DNA of 64,000 nt from positions 186,001 through 250,000 of the forward strand of contig NZ_JACIEB010000002.1 of the NCBI RefSeq assembly GCF_014196635.1, in the 5' to 3' direction. The DNA is from Sphingobium fontiphilum. Lineage in GTDB: Bacteria > Pseudomonadota > Alphaproteobacteria > Sphingomonadales > Sphingomonadaceae. A program made the position numbers and the translations under genes. The notes beneath the pieces were generated by a model that did not search any database, was not told the origin of the DNA, and worked only from the letters and a program-made list of their open reading frames with translations. This document shows, piece after piece, positions 1 to 8,706 of this stretch (position 1 is the first letter of the stretch; every line of letters begins with the position of its first letter).

Positions 1-486
1 ATGCAGGCCATCGGGCGTCGCCTGTGGCAGGTCGAGCGCATAGGTGGTGCCGGTCGGCGTCGTCTGGGCATTGGAATCGCTGCCGAAGCTGACGCCCAGC
101 CGTTGCCAGATGCGCTTGGATTCGCCATCGGGCACATAGCGCGAGCCCCGGAAGGTCAGATGCTCCATGAAATGGGCGTAGCCCAGCTCGTCGGGCCGCT
201 CCATCAGCGAACCCGCGTCGATCCGCAGGCGGATGCTCACCTGACCCGGCGGCACGCCGTTGCGCCGAACCGCATAGCGCAGGCCGTTGGCGAGCGTCCC
301 GAACCGCCAGGCCGGGTCGATCGGAACGTCGCTATTTTCATAAAGCCAGGGCCGCGCCTGTGGCGCGACATGCCCTGCCGGACTGGATTCCGCCGCGCGA
401 TCAGCGGCGGCGACGGGGCTGACCCCGCCGATCAGCAGGGACAGGACGAGGAGGGATGCGGAAAAGCGCCGGGAAAGGACAGTCAT
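1..486 (-). CDS. M16 family zinc metallopeptidase, N-terminal part (truncated by window edge)
   Basis: Only the first 162 codons are in the window; the gene continues past position 1. The ATG at 486 opens a signal peptide (arginines, then a run of Leu/Val/Ile ending near an AAA-A cleavage site at about residue 28). The mature part begins the insulinase/pitrilysin fold with the phrase FGTLANGLRYAVRRN, and then shows the inverted zinc motif HFMEH (HxxEH) near residue 117, followed by LTFRGS. This marks it as the active N-terminal half of an M16 peptidase, probably periplasmic or membrane-associated and acting on peptides. Full-length sphingomonad members are usually 900 or more residues with two M16 repeats, which cannot be checked here. 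It is transcribed away from the dipeptidase gene. Confidence 0.9.
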   Translation of the reverse strand, partial: MTVLSRRFSASLLVLSLLIGGVSPVAAADRAAESSPAGHVAPQARPWLYENSDVPIDPAWRFGTLANGLRYAVRRNGVPPGQVSIRLRIDAGSLMERPDELGYAHFMEHLTFRGSRYVPDGESKRIWQRLGVSFGSDSNAQTTPTGTTYALDLPQATPDGLH

Positions 487-574
487 AGGCGGCGCAGCCT
501 AGCGGCAGATTTATGAATGGCCACTGACAATCGCCGTCATCCCGCGACGGATGCCGTCCCCTTCCCTCTTCTCG

Positions 575-1795
575 TCACTTGGCCTTGCCGGCCTCCGCAG
601 CCGCCAGCACGCGCAGCACATTGCCCGACCAGATTTTGGCCACGTCGCTTTCGGAGTAGCCCGCCTTCAGCAACGCCGCCGTGATCTTTGGCAGGTCGAC
701 CACATCCTCCATGCCGACCACGCCGCCGCCGCCATCCCAGTCCGCGCCGATGCCGACATGGTCGGGGCCGACGACCTTGAGCGCATGGAGCATGTGCGCC
801 ATGAAATCGTCGAAGGTCGGCCTGTCCGTTTCGGGATAGAGACGGTCGATCTCCTGCCGCTTCTTGAGCAGTTCGGCGCGCGTTTCGGCCGAAATCTTCG
901 CCCCCTCGCGCATCTGCGCAAACAGCGCCATCATCGCCTTCTGCCGTTCGGGGTTGGGTTTGATGGCGCGCAGATAGGAACCATAGGCGTTCATCTGGAT
1001 GACGCCGCCCTTGGCGGCCAGCGCCCTGAGATGGTCGTCGTCGATATTGCGGGGATGGTCATAGACCGCCTTGCATCCCGAATGGGACAGCAGGACCGGC
1101 GTGGTCGACAGCGCCAGCAGGTCGTCCAGCACCTGATCGCTGCTGTGCGACGCATCGGGCACAATGCCCAGGCGATTCATGTCCTTCAGCAATTCCTTGC
1201 CCAGCGGCGAAAGCCCGCCGAAGCGCGGCTTCTTCGATGGATCGGTGGAACTGTCCGCGAACTGGTTGTGCGCGAAATGGGCAAAGCCCACCAGCCGCAC
1301 GCCCATGTCGTGGAAGGTCTTGAGCAGCGACACGTCTTCGCCCAGCGGATAGGCGTTTTCAATGGACATGTAGACGACGCGCCTGCCCGACGCGGCGATG
1401 GGCGCGGCATCCTTCGCCTCCAGCGCCAGCGCGAAATTGGCCGGGTCGGCCGCTACCATGTTGCGGATAGACAGGCCGCGCAGAATGGCGAAATCGCGCG
1501 CCTTGCGGAACCCCTCGACCGTCAGCGGCCCCTGGCTCGTGTAGATCGCCCAGAAGCCGCCATCGAGCCCGCCCTTCTTCATCCGGGGCAGGTCGACCTG
1601 GGTATAATCGTGCAGCACGTCATGCTCATCCTCGATCGACCAGCCGGGAAGGTCGAGCGAGGCGGGGGTGTCGAGATGGCTGTCGAGCGTCAGCAGCTTC
1701 TGGTGCAGCGCCATGTCCTTCTTCGACACGGCCTGCGCCCCGGCAATGCCGGGGAGCAGCGCGATCAACGCTGCCCCCATCCAATACGTCCGCAC
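575..1795 (-). CDS. M19 family membrane/renal-type dipeptidase, exported
   Basis: A 406-aa zinc dipeptidase of the renal dipeptidase (M19) family that should hydrolyse dipeptides, possibly with a D-residue, in the periplasm. The first 20 residues form a signal peptide ending AGA-Q. The metal-binding HxD motif is DSHLDTP (His40, Asp42), a later glutamate sits in MSIENAYP, and further metal histidines fall in VGFAHF and LLSHSG, as the family expects. The start is a GTG at 1795, only two bases after the stop of the upstream TonB receptor; an AGGAG lies about 10 nt before it inside the receptor's last codons. The two genes are therefore cotranscribed and probably translationally coupled, suggesting outer-membrane uptake of a peptide followed by cleavage. 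The substrate is not inferable. Confidence 0.92.
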   Translation of the reverse strand: MRTYWMGAALIALLPGIAGAQAVSKKDMALHQKLLTLDSHLDTPASLDLPGWSIEDEHDVLHDYTQVDLPRMKKGGLDGGFWAIYTSQGPLTVEGFRKARDFAILRGLSIRNMVAADPANFALALEAKDAAPIAASGRRVVYMSIENAYPLGEDVSLLKTFHDMGVRLVGFAHFAHNQFADSSTDPSKKPRFGGLSPLGKELLKDMNRLGIVPDASHSSDQVLDDLLALSTTPVLLSHSGCKAVYDHPRNIDDDHLRALAAKGGVIQMNAYGSYLRAIKPNPERQKAMMALFAQMREGAKISAETRAELLKKRQEIDRLYPETDRPTFDDFMAHMLHALKVVGPDHVGIGADWDGGGGVVGMEDVVDLPKITAALLKAGYSESDVAKIWSGNVLRVLAAAEAGKAK

Positions 1796-1797
1796 GA

Positions 1798-4224
1798 TCA
1801 GATTTCTCCTGAAATGGTGAACTGGAAGGTGCGCGGGCTGAGCGGGCGGAAGAAGCCGTCGCCCGTCACCGAAGACGAGATGTAGGACAACGTATCCTTG
1901 TCGAACAGATTGTCGATGTTGAACCGCGCCTTGACGCCCTTGATCGGGCCGAAGGACAGGCCGTCGCCAATGTCGACATAGGCGCTGAACACGGTGAAGC
2001 CCGGAATGGCCGACGAAATTTGCGCACCTGTCGGATCACCTGGGTTTGGACGCAGGTTGGTGAAGCTGGAATAACGCTTGCTGGTATATTTGCCGGAGAT
2101 GTTGGCGACCAGCCAGCTCGCCGGTTCGACGGTCACGCCGCCGCTGACGATCCACTTGGCGCTGTCGGGGATATATTTGCCGGCGATCAGGATCGGCGCG
2201 GCGGCCGCAATATCATCCTTGAACTTGGCGTTGTTATAGGTGACGTTAAGGTTGGAGTAGGCCAGCCCGTTGAGGAAGGACGGCTTGTAGGTGCCGCTGA
2301 ATTCCACGCCATAGGACCGCACCCGCCCAACATTCTGGAAGAAGGTTTCGGTCGCCGCGCCGCCGCTGCCCGGCAGGATGGTGGTGATCGACTGGATGCG
2401 GTTCTTGAACTTGGTGTAGAAGCCCGCGAGGCTGGCATAGAGCTGCCCCTGATTGGTGCGGATGCCGATTTCCATATTCTGCGAGCGTTCCGGCGCTGGC
2501 TGGGGCACCAGCGCGCCGCCCGGACGGATGACGGAATAGATGTCGTCCATCCCCTTGGGCAGCGCCATGTTTTCCGCGTAGGAGGCGAACATCTGGGTGC
2601 GGCCGTCGAACTTGTAGAGCACACCCGCCATCGGCAGGAACATGTCGCGATATTGGGCGGTGTTGCGGCTTACCCCCCAGCCCGGCTGAGCCACGCCGCC
2701 CACGACGCGGTAATAATCGTCAAAGTCGCGATAGCCGTTGTAGAGATAATCGAGCATCAGCCCCTTGAACCCGAAGTCGAGCACCAGTTGCTCGTCGGCG
2801 AGCTTGAGCGTGTCCTTCAGAAAGACCTGAAGCGTGTCGCGCTTGGACCGATAGTCGCGGCGCAGATAGACGAGTTCATCGAGCAGCGGCGCGCCATCGG
2901 GCGCGCCGTCGACCGTGTTGTAACGGGCCTGGGTGCGGTGATATTTGTCGACCTCGGCCCACAGGCCCGCCTCGACCGTGTTGACGCCCATTTCCCAATG
3001 CAGCTTGCTGGTGATGCCATAGCGGTCGCCGCCCACGCCTGACCGGCCGAACTGGATGCCCTTGGGCGCGGTGACGGGCAGGCCAACGGCCACCTGGCCA
3101 TTATAGCGGGTCAGCGAGTTGCCATAGGTGTCAGGCGACACGCCATAGCCGCCCTTGTCTTCCCAATAGAGGGTCGATTCCGCCCATACGCCTTCCGCAA
3201 TGCCGGCATGGAAGGTCGCGCCATACAGCTTGTCCTTACGCACGTTGATGGCGAGGTTGTAGACCTGCGCATAATTGGGGTTGGAATAATAGATGTTTGG
3301 CGCGGTTGTGAGCGGCGCGAAATTGCCGAAGCCGGGCACGACCGTCGTGTTGGGGACGATGCCTATGTAGGCGTAGTCGCGACCGCAGCGACCCGCTGCA
3401 TCGACATTGACGCAGTTATACTGGTTGCGAGTTATCGTCGGCGAGTCATAATCGAAGAAGTTGTTCGACACGAATTTGAAGCGCGCCCAACTGTCGCCGC
3501 CGAGGTTCGCATGGATCTGGCCTTCCCAATGTTCGCGGTCGACCGATCCGGGGCCGCGCCACAGATCGTTGTCGAGCTTGGTGCGGCTGACATAGGCGCG
3601 GAACGGGCCGACCTGCCCCGTGCTGGCGCGGATGAAGGTGCGCTTCATGTTGAAGTCGCCAAAGCTCTGGGAGACGAACAGCCCCATCCCGTCCTGCGGC
3701 GTGATGCTGTTATACTGCACCACCGGGCCGAGCGTCGAATAGCTGGGCAGCGACACGTCGCCCGCGCCGATGGCGGCCTCCACCACGCCCAGATTTTCAT
3801 TGTCGACATAACGGAACACCGGGCTGCCGCCGAAGGCGTCGCTGCGGCCGGTGGGGATGCCGTCGACCACGAAGCCGATCTGGTCGAGGTTGAAGGCGCG
3901 GACCTGAACGCTGTTGCCGAACTCATAGAGGCCGAGCGCACCGTCGGTCTGGACGTTGAAGCCGGGCAACTGCTCCAGCATCTTGAGGCCCGAAATGCCC
4001 GATGGCGCCGACAGCAGCGCCTCGCGCGTGACGGCCACGACATTGCTCACCTTGTCCTCGCCGATCGCTTCGGACGATTGCGAGATGCGGCGGCCGGTCA
4101 CGACGATATTCTCGTCGTCCGCGCCGGGCGCCTGCGCCATGGCGGGCGTCGCCGTCCAAGCGAGGCCCAGAGCGATCAACGGCGTGGAAGCGAGCAAAGC
4201 GCGGCGGAAAATTGCTGTTTGCAT
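1798..4224 (-). CDS. TonB-dependent outer-membrane receptor (dipeptidase-linked)
   Basis: An 808-aa outer-membrane receptor. I start it at the ATG at 4224 (MQTAIFRRALL), not at the in-frame codon at 4272, because a signal peptide ending AMA-Q follows directly and AGGGAAGG lies about 7 nt upstream. After the signal come a TonB-box-like ENIVVTGRR, a plug domain (to about residue 180, with VRAFNLDQIGFVVDGIP) and a long beta-barrel rich in alternating aromatic strands, ending near RTFQFTISGEI. It lacks the STN domain, so it is a plain transporter and not a FecA-type transducer. The downstream M19 dipeptidase follows after 2 nt, so a peptide-like ligand is a reasonable inference. The final residue is not the usual aromatic. 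Confidence 0.92.
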   Translation of the reverse strand: MQTAIFRRALLASTPLIALGLAWTATPAMAQAPGADDENIVVTGRRISQSSEAIGEDKVSNVVAVTREALLSAPSGISGLKMLEQLPGFNVQTDGALGLYEFGNSVQVRAFNLDQIGFVVDGIPTGRSDAFGGSPVFRYVDNENLGVVEAAIGAGDVSLPSYSTLGPVVQYNSITPQDGMGLFVSQSFGDFNMKRTFIRASTGQVGPFRAYVSRTKLDNDLWRGPGSVDREHWEGQIHANLGGDSWARFKFVSNNFFDYDSPTITRNQYNCVNVDAAGRCGRDYAYIGIVPNTTVVPGFGNFAPLTTAPNIYYSNPNYAQVYNLAINVRKDKLYGATFHAGIAEGVWAESTLYWEDKGGYGVSPDTYGNSLTRYNGQVAVGLPVTAPKGIQFGRSGVGGDRYGITSKLHWEMGVNTVEAGLWAEVDKYHRTQARYNTVDGAPDGAPLLDELVYLRRDYRSKRDTLQVFLKDTLKLADEQLVLDFGFKGLMLDYLYNGYRDFDDYYRVVGGVAQPGWGVSRNTAQYRDMFLPMAGVLYKFDGRTQMFASYAENMALPKGMDDIYSVIRPGGALVPQPAPERSQNMEIGIRTNQGQLYASLAGFYTKFKNRIQSITTILPGSGGAATETFFQNVGRVRSYGVEFSGTYKPSFLNGLAYSNLNVTYNNAKFKDDIAAAAPILIAGKYIPDSAKWIVSGGVTVEPASWLVANISGKYTSKRYSSFTNLRPNPGDPTGAQISSAIPGFTVFSAYVDIGDGLSFGPIKGVKARFNIDNLFDKDTLSYISSSVTGDGFFRPLSPRTFQFTISGEI

Positions 4225-4402
4225 GGCGGGCCTTCCCTGTATGTCCCTGACGGGAAATTCATTTTCGGCCATTCAGGGCGGCGTCCCCCCCGCCTTTGGG
4301 CGGCGGGGCGCTGCAATCATCCTCTCTCCGGTTGGTTACCGACACGCCAACGCGGTCGGCCATGCGCTTGGCGCACGGGTTCGTTTTCAATAGAAACGAA
4401 AA

Positions 4403-4428
4403 CGGCGGCATGACCCTCCATGCCGCCG
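4403..4428 (-). terminator. Rho-independent terminator after the enoyl-CoA hydratase gene
   Basis: An inverted repeat with 10-bp arms (CGGCGGCATG / CATGCCGCCG) and a 6-nt loop. On the minus strand it is followed by TTTTCG and TTTC, a typical T-rich tail. It lies about 55 nt past the stop of the gene at 4482-5261. Confidence 0.75.
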
Positions 4429-4481
4429 CCCGAATTTTATGACTGTTGCATGAAAGCCCCGATGGCGGGGCTGACAGGCGT

Positions 4482-5261
4482 CTAGCGCCCTTGCCAGACC
4501 CCCGGCCGCTTCTCGATAAAGGCGGCCATGCCCTCCATCTTGTCCTGCGTCGCGGTCAATATCTGGAACATGCGGCGTTCGGTCAGCAATCCCTGCGCCA
4601 GCCCGGTTTCGAACGCGGTGTTGACCATTTCCTTGTTCACCATGGCGGCCATGGGCGGCATGGCGGCGATCTCGGCGGCGGTCTTGAGCGCCTCTTCCAG
4701 CAGGTCGGCGGCGGGCACGATGCGCGACACCAGACCCGAACGCTCGGCTTCTTCCGCGCCCATCATCCGGCCGGTCAGGCACATTTCCATGGCCTTCGCC
4801 TTGCCGACGGCGCGGGTCAGGCGCTGCGAACCGCCCATGCCCGGCGCGACGCCCAGCTTGATTTCGGGCTGACCGAATTTCGCGGTATCGGCGGCGATGA
4901 TGAAATCGGCCATCATCGCCAGTTCGCAGCCGCCGCCCAGCGCAAAGCCGGCCACCGCCGCGATCCACGGCTTGCGGGTCGCGACCACGCCGGTCTGCCA
5001 GCCGGAAAAGAAATCTTCGAGGAAGAAGTCGGCGGCGGGCTTGTCCGCCATTTCCTTGATGTCGGCGCCCGCCGCGAAAGCCTTTTCGCCACTACCCGTC
5101 AACACCGCACAGTGCTGCGCCGGATCGGCGTCGAACGCGGCAAAGGCATCGCTGAGTTCGGCCAGAACCTGGCTGTTGAGGGCGTTGAGCGCCTTGGGAC
5201 GGTTGAGGGTGATCAACGTCACCGCGCCGCGCTGTTCGACCAGGATCATTTCATACGTCAT
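4482..5261 (-). CDS. Enoyl-CoA hydratase (crotonase family)
   Basis: A 259-aa crotonase, the standard length. It should hydrate trans-2-enoyl-CoA to 3-hydroxyacyl-CoA in fatty- or amino-acid-derived acyl-CoA breakdown in the cytoplasm. The oxyanion-hole segment AGADIKEM (residues 64-71) and GGGCELAM are intact, and both catalytic glutamates are in place (Glu113 in GGGCELA, Glu133 in QPEIKLG). The start at 5261 has AAGGGA about 8 nt upstream. It stands alone: folE upstream is on the same strand with a 101-nt gap, and a terminator follows. It does not carry the operator-like palindrome seen before the thiolase at 18.3 kb. Close resemblance to short-chain enoyl-CoA hydratases makes this a good call; the exact chain length is unknown. 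Confidence 0.93.
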   Translation of the reverse strand: MTYEMILVEQRGAVTLITLNRPKALNALNSQVLAELSDAFAAFDADPAQHCAVLTGSGEKAFAAGADIKEMADKPAADFFLEDFFSGWQTGVVATRKPWIAAVAGFALGGGCELAMMADFIIAADTAKFGQPEIKLGVAPGMGGSQRLTRAVGKAKAMEMCLTGRMMGAEEAERSGLVSRIVPAADLLEEALKTAAEIAAMPPMAAMVNKEMVNTAFETGLAQGLLTERRMFQILTATQDKMEGMAAFIEKRPGVWQGR

Positions 5262-5362
5262 CGGGACATCCCTTTTCCATGAAGCTCTCTATCGCCGACC
5301 GCATAGCGTCGCGCGAAGAGAAGGTCACCTGTCGATAGTGCAATTTCTGCCCGGGATCGGAC

Positions 5363-5971
5363 TTAAGCCTCGATGAGGGCCATGACCTCTTCGCGGCTCT
5401 TGCTATCCTCCCGGAACACGCCCAGCATACGGCTGGTCTTCATGGTGACCCCTGGCGTGCGCACGCCGCGCCCGGTCATGCAGCCATGGGTCGCTTCGAT
5501 CACCACGGCCACGCCCTGGGGTTTCAGATGCTCCCAGATGCAGTTGGCGACCTCCGCCGTCAGCCGCTCCTGCACCTGAAGCCGATGGGCGAAGGCGTGG
5601 AGAACGCGCGCCAGTTTGGAAATGCCGACAACATATTCGCCGGGCAGATAGGCGATATGCGCCCGACCGATGATCGGCGCCATATGATGTTCGCAATGCG
5701 ACTGGAACGGAATATCCTTGAGCAGAATGATGTCGTCATAACCGCCCACTTCGTGGAAGATGCGCGACAGATGATAGGCCGGATCGTCGCCATAACCGCG
5801 GCAATATTCGGCCCAGGCCCGCGCCACCCGCTCGGGCGTGTCCAGCAGGCCTTCGCGCATCGGATCATCCCCGACCCAGTTTATGATTGTGCGGACCGCT
5901 TCGGCCACTTCAGCGGGCACTGGCAATTTGTCCGGCCCGGCCTGCGCATCCCGCATTTCGCTCACTGCCAT
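5363..5971 (-). CDS. folE: GTP cyclohydrolase I
   Basis: This enzyme converts GTP to 7,8-dihydroneopterin triphosphate, the first step of folate synthesis, as a cytoplasmic homodecamer. The 202-aa product shows the family signatures: DTPERVARAW, the zinc-site segment QSHCEHHMAP, the region PGEYVVGISKLAR, the sequence RLQVQERLT and the C-terminal HGCMTGRGVR (second zinc cysteine). An in-frame codon at 6022 exists, but the ATG at 5971 is preferred because GAGGAG lies about 12 nt upstream and the family core follows at the normal distance. It is a single gene on the minus strand, divergent from the nucleotidyltransferase at 6181. Confidence 0.96.
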   Translation of the reverse strand: MAVSEMRDAQAGPDKLPVPAEVAEAVRTIINWVGDDPMREGLLDTPERVARAWAEYCRGYGDDPAYHLSRIFHEVGGYDDIILLKDIPFQSHCEHHMAPIIGRAHIAYLPGEYVVGISKLARVLHAFAHRLQVQERLTAEVANCIWEHLKPQGVAVVIEATHGCMTGRGVRTPGVTMKTSRMLGVFREDSKSREEVMALIEA

Positions 5972-6180
5972 TTGCCTTTCACTCCTCACACTCTCCAAAG
6001 TGAGGGCGCATATGGCGTCCACTGCGCCGGATTACCACCCATGACGCCTTTCCCTTGAGAGCACTGGACAGCCCGAAGCAGGAATGGCACGATTGCGCCA
6101 GCACTTATTCTCTTTGCGTCTTTCCAGGGCTGCATAACGGTTTTCCTTCATGCCGACCGCCTGCTTTCTTCTCCCACCAC

Positions 6181-6786
6181 ATGCGAACTGACCGGATCGC
6201 CGCCGTATTGCTGGCGGCAGGCGAGTCAGCGCGCTTTGGCGATGACGACAAATTGATGGCCGCCATTCGCGGCAAGCCGATGGTCGCGCATGTGCTGGAA
6301 ACGGTGGCCTCCATGGCCTTTGCGGAAATGGTCGCCGTCGCCCGCCCGATCGCATTGGCACCGGTCATCCATCGCAAGCTGGAGCGGCGCGGCTACACGA
6401 TATTGGTGAATGATCGGCCGCAGGACGGGATCGCCGCCAGCATCGCCATGGCGGTCGAGCATCTGATGCCGATGCGGCGGGTGCGCGGCATATTGCTGTG
6501 CCTGGCTGACATGCCCGACGTGCCCCAGACCCATTATAACCGCATCTGCCTGGCGGCGGAGGACATAAGGTCGGTCGTCGCCAGCACGGACGGCTTCTCC
6601 TCATCCGCCCCGGCCTTCATCGGCCGCAAGCATTTCCCCGAATTACAGGCGCTACGCGGCGATCAGGGGCCGCGCGCGTTGCTGAGCCACGGCGTCCAGG
6701 TCGAAACCAGCGGCGCCATGCTGCACGACGTCAACGAGCCGCAGGACCTGCCCGATTGGCGACCGCCGTCGCCGCCGCCGGAATGA
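6181..6786 (+). CDS. MobA-like nucleotidyltransferase (MocA/molybdenum cofactor guanylyl- or cytidylyltransferase type)
   Basis: A 201-aa protein with the MobA-like NTP transferase fold. The nucleotide-binding loop is LLAAGESARFG with the lysine of DDDKL shortly after. The central acidic metal site is LCLADMPD, and the late GDQGPRALL is typical of the family. Such enzymes transfer CMP or GMP to molybdopterin, making the dinucleotide cofactor of xanthine-dehydrogenase-type hydroxylases; other sugar-nucleotide roles cannot be excluded. I use the ATG at 6181 because the fold starts directly after it. No clear Shine-Dalgarno is visible, and the frame is open back to 6055. No molybdoenzyme gene is nearby. 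Confidence 0.85.
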   Translation: MRTDRIAAVLLAAGESARFGDDDKLMAAIRGKPMVAHVLETVASMAFAEMVAVARPIALAPVIHRKLERRGYTILVNDRPQDGIAASIAMAVEHLMPMRRVRGILLCLADMPDVPQTHYNRICLAAEDIRSVVASTDGFSSSAPAFIGRKHFPELQALRGDQGPRALLSHGVQVETSGAMLHDVNEPQDLPDWRPPSPPPE

Positions 6787-6806
6787 CCCGGCCGCCCGGT
6801 CAGCGA

Positions 6807-8447
6807 TCAGAAGATGATGAAATCGGCATGGGTCAGGGCAAGGCCGGGCGAAATCTGGGCAAAGAGGATTGTCGCAGCCACGCCCGTGCCATCCCGGTCA
6901 TAGAACAAATTCCCGCTGGCCGGATCATAAATGACACGGTCGTCCGCGTCCTGCGGCGCAGTGCCGATGTGGAACCGCGATTCCTCCAGCACGCCGTACG
7001 ATCCGGTCTTGAACGGGGGATATTGCAGCATGATGGTGTCGTCCGCGACGTTGAAGTCGGTGATCCGGTCGACATTGCTGGAGCCAAGCATCGTTTCGAA
7101 GAAAAAGCGGTCGGACCCACCCCCACCCGTCATAACGTCGTTGCCCGCCATCCCGTGCAGATCATTGTCATTCTCATTGCCGAACAACCGGTTGGCGAGG
7201 GGGTTGCCCGTGGCGTCGATGTCTCCGAAGCCCATCAGCACAAGATCTTCGATATGCTGCCCGGCGAGGGAGAAACTGACCGACGACTTGACGACATCTT
7301 CGCCGCCATTGACCTTCTCGACCATGCGGTCGCCACTATTGTCGACATAATAGACATCATTGCCCAGCCCGCCGACCATCAGGTCCGTCCCGGCTCCGCC
7401 GTTAATGACGTCATCGCCATGACGCCCGATGATGACGTTCCGCAGCCCATTGCCGATCAGCGTCTGGCCGCTGCTCATTGTTCCCGTCAACCGTTCGACT
7501 TCGGCAGGGAGTGTGTAGCGGGCGAGGCTGGTGCGCACTTCGTCACGGCTGTTTTCGGGACGGCTGCTTTCGGGTAGTTCGATGACGATGTCGCCGACAT
7601 TGTCGACAATGTAGATGTCGTTGCCGACGCCGCCGTCCATCCGGTCAGCGCCCGTGCCGCCGTTCAATATGTCTTCTCCGATGCCGCCATTTAAAACGTC
7701 GTTGCCGCCATTGCCCATCAACAGGTTGTCGGCGACATTGCCGTTCAATATGTTCGCGCCGTCATTGCCATAGGCGTTGAGCACGGCGGTGCCGAGCAGC
7801 GTCAGCGCTTCGACGAAGCGCCCCTCCAGACTATAGGTGACCGACGACATGATGCTGTCGTTGCCCTGGCCTTCGTCCTCGACCACATTGTCGCCAGCAT
7901 CGTTGACATAATAGAGGTCGTCGCCCGCAGCGCCCGCCATCACGTCGCTGCCGCCGCCGCCGTTCAGGATGTCGTTGCCGACATTGCCGCTCAGATGGTT
8001 GGCGAGGACGTTTCCGATCAATGCCTGCCCGACCGTCAGGCCCGCGACCATATTCTCCACATTTTCGGGCAGGATGTAACGAAGCGCCAGGGAACGCACG
8101 GTGTCGACGCCTTCTCCGGCCAGTTCCATCACCCGGTCGCGCATATTGTCGACAATGAAAAGATCGTCGCCGCGCCCTCCATACATCGCGTCGATACCCA
8201 AGCCTCCGTCCAGCAGGTCATTGCCGTCAAAGCCATGAAGGATGTCATTGCCCGCATAGCCATAGAGCGTGTCGTCGCCAGCCGTCCCGTCGAGCCGGTC
8301 GTTGCTGTCACCACCCTCGATCGGATCGTCGAGGACGAGCCATGCCCTTTCCGCCGCAGAAACAGGCTGGATTCGTGCCATGCCGATGGACGACAGCGCG
8401 TCCCGTTCGAACACAACAGATTTAACGCCATTCATCCGAACAGCCAT
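6807..8447 (-). CDS. RTX (haemolysin-type calcium-binding repeat) secreted protein, 546 aa
   Basis: A secreted acidic repeat protein without signal peptide. After a short N-terminus containing ERDALSSIG come blocks of glycine-aspartate nonapeptides of the GGxGxDxx type. These alternate with about 50-residue linkers of the form YYVDNxGD...VExL...GNxxxN, four blocks in all. Such arrays fold into a calcium-loaded beta-roll outside the cell. The last 100 residues (FFFETMLGSSNVDRI to ALTHADFIIF) form a module also found at the end of the RTX protein at 8707 and the protease at 14567, probably the type I secretion signal. The start at 8447 is favoured by GGAGG 6 nt upstream. No enzymatic domain is visible, so a structural, adhesive or S-layer-like role is possible. 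Base composition is less GC-rich than its neighbours. Confidence 0.85.
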   Translation of the reverse strand: MAVRMNGVKSVVFERDALSSIGMARIQPVSAAERAWLVLDDPIEGGDSNDRLDGTAGDDTLYGYAGNDILHGFDGNDLLDGGLGIDAMYGGRGDDLFIVDNMRDRVMELAGEGVDTVRSLALRYILPENVENMVAGLTVGQALIGNVLANHLSGNVGNDILNGGGGSDVMAGAAGDDLYYVNDAGDNVVEDEGQGNDSIMSSVTYSLEGRFVEALTLLGTAVLNAYGNDGANILNGNVADNLLMGNGGNDVLNGGIGEDILNGGTGADRMDGGVGNDIYIVDNVGDIVIELPESSRPENSRDEVRTSLARYTLPAEVERLTGTMSSGQTLIGNGLRNVIIGRHGDDVINGGAGTDLMVGGLGNDVYYVDNSGDRMVEKVNGGEDVVKSSVSFSLAGQHIEDLVLMGFGDIDATGNPLANRLFGNENDNDLHGMAGNDVMTGGGGSDRFFFETMLGSSNVDRITDFNVADDTIMLQYPPFKTGSYGVLEESRFHIGTAPQDADDRVIYDPASGNLFYDRDGTGVAATILFAQISPGLALTHADFIIF

Positions 8448-8539
8448 GATCACCCTCCAAACGGCAATGCAATAAAATGGGGAACTGCTTTATCTCCATG
8501 CTCATGACGGCAATAAAATTACGAAATAGTCATGAAATA

Positions 8540-8615
8540 CATATTTCCGTCAATTACGATGGAAATATGCATTATTTATCTTTCGGCCCGCGCATCCAAT
8601 TCGGGATTTTACGTA
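8540..8615 (-). promoter_or_regulatory. AT-rich upstream region of the 546-aa RTX gene with bipartite element
   Basis: The gap between the two RTX genes (8448-8706) is strikingly AT-rich. It holds an inverted repeat with 9-bp perfect arms (CATATTTCC at 8540-8548, GGAAATATG at 8561-8569). On the minus strand, TACGTAAAA (8615-8607) is followed after 36 nt by GCATATTTCCAT (8570-8559). The gene upstream of which the same two elements recur, with a 37-nt spacing, is the neighbouring RTX gene. The binding factor is unknown. Confidence 0.5.
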
Positions 8616-8706
8616 GGTGCTCAGAGCGTCAATTCGGTCCGCCAGCCATTGCGCCCATCGCCGGTGGAATGAGCGTGCTGTCTTTCAATGGTGGGGCAAC
8701 AAACGA

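Noticed and set aside
7100..8330. Tandem DNA similarity that could suggest a CRISPR-like or repeat array
   Set aside because: The repeats are codon-level consequences of the RTX nonapeptides, in frame and diverged, with no uniform spacers.
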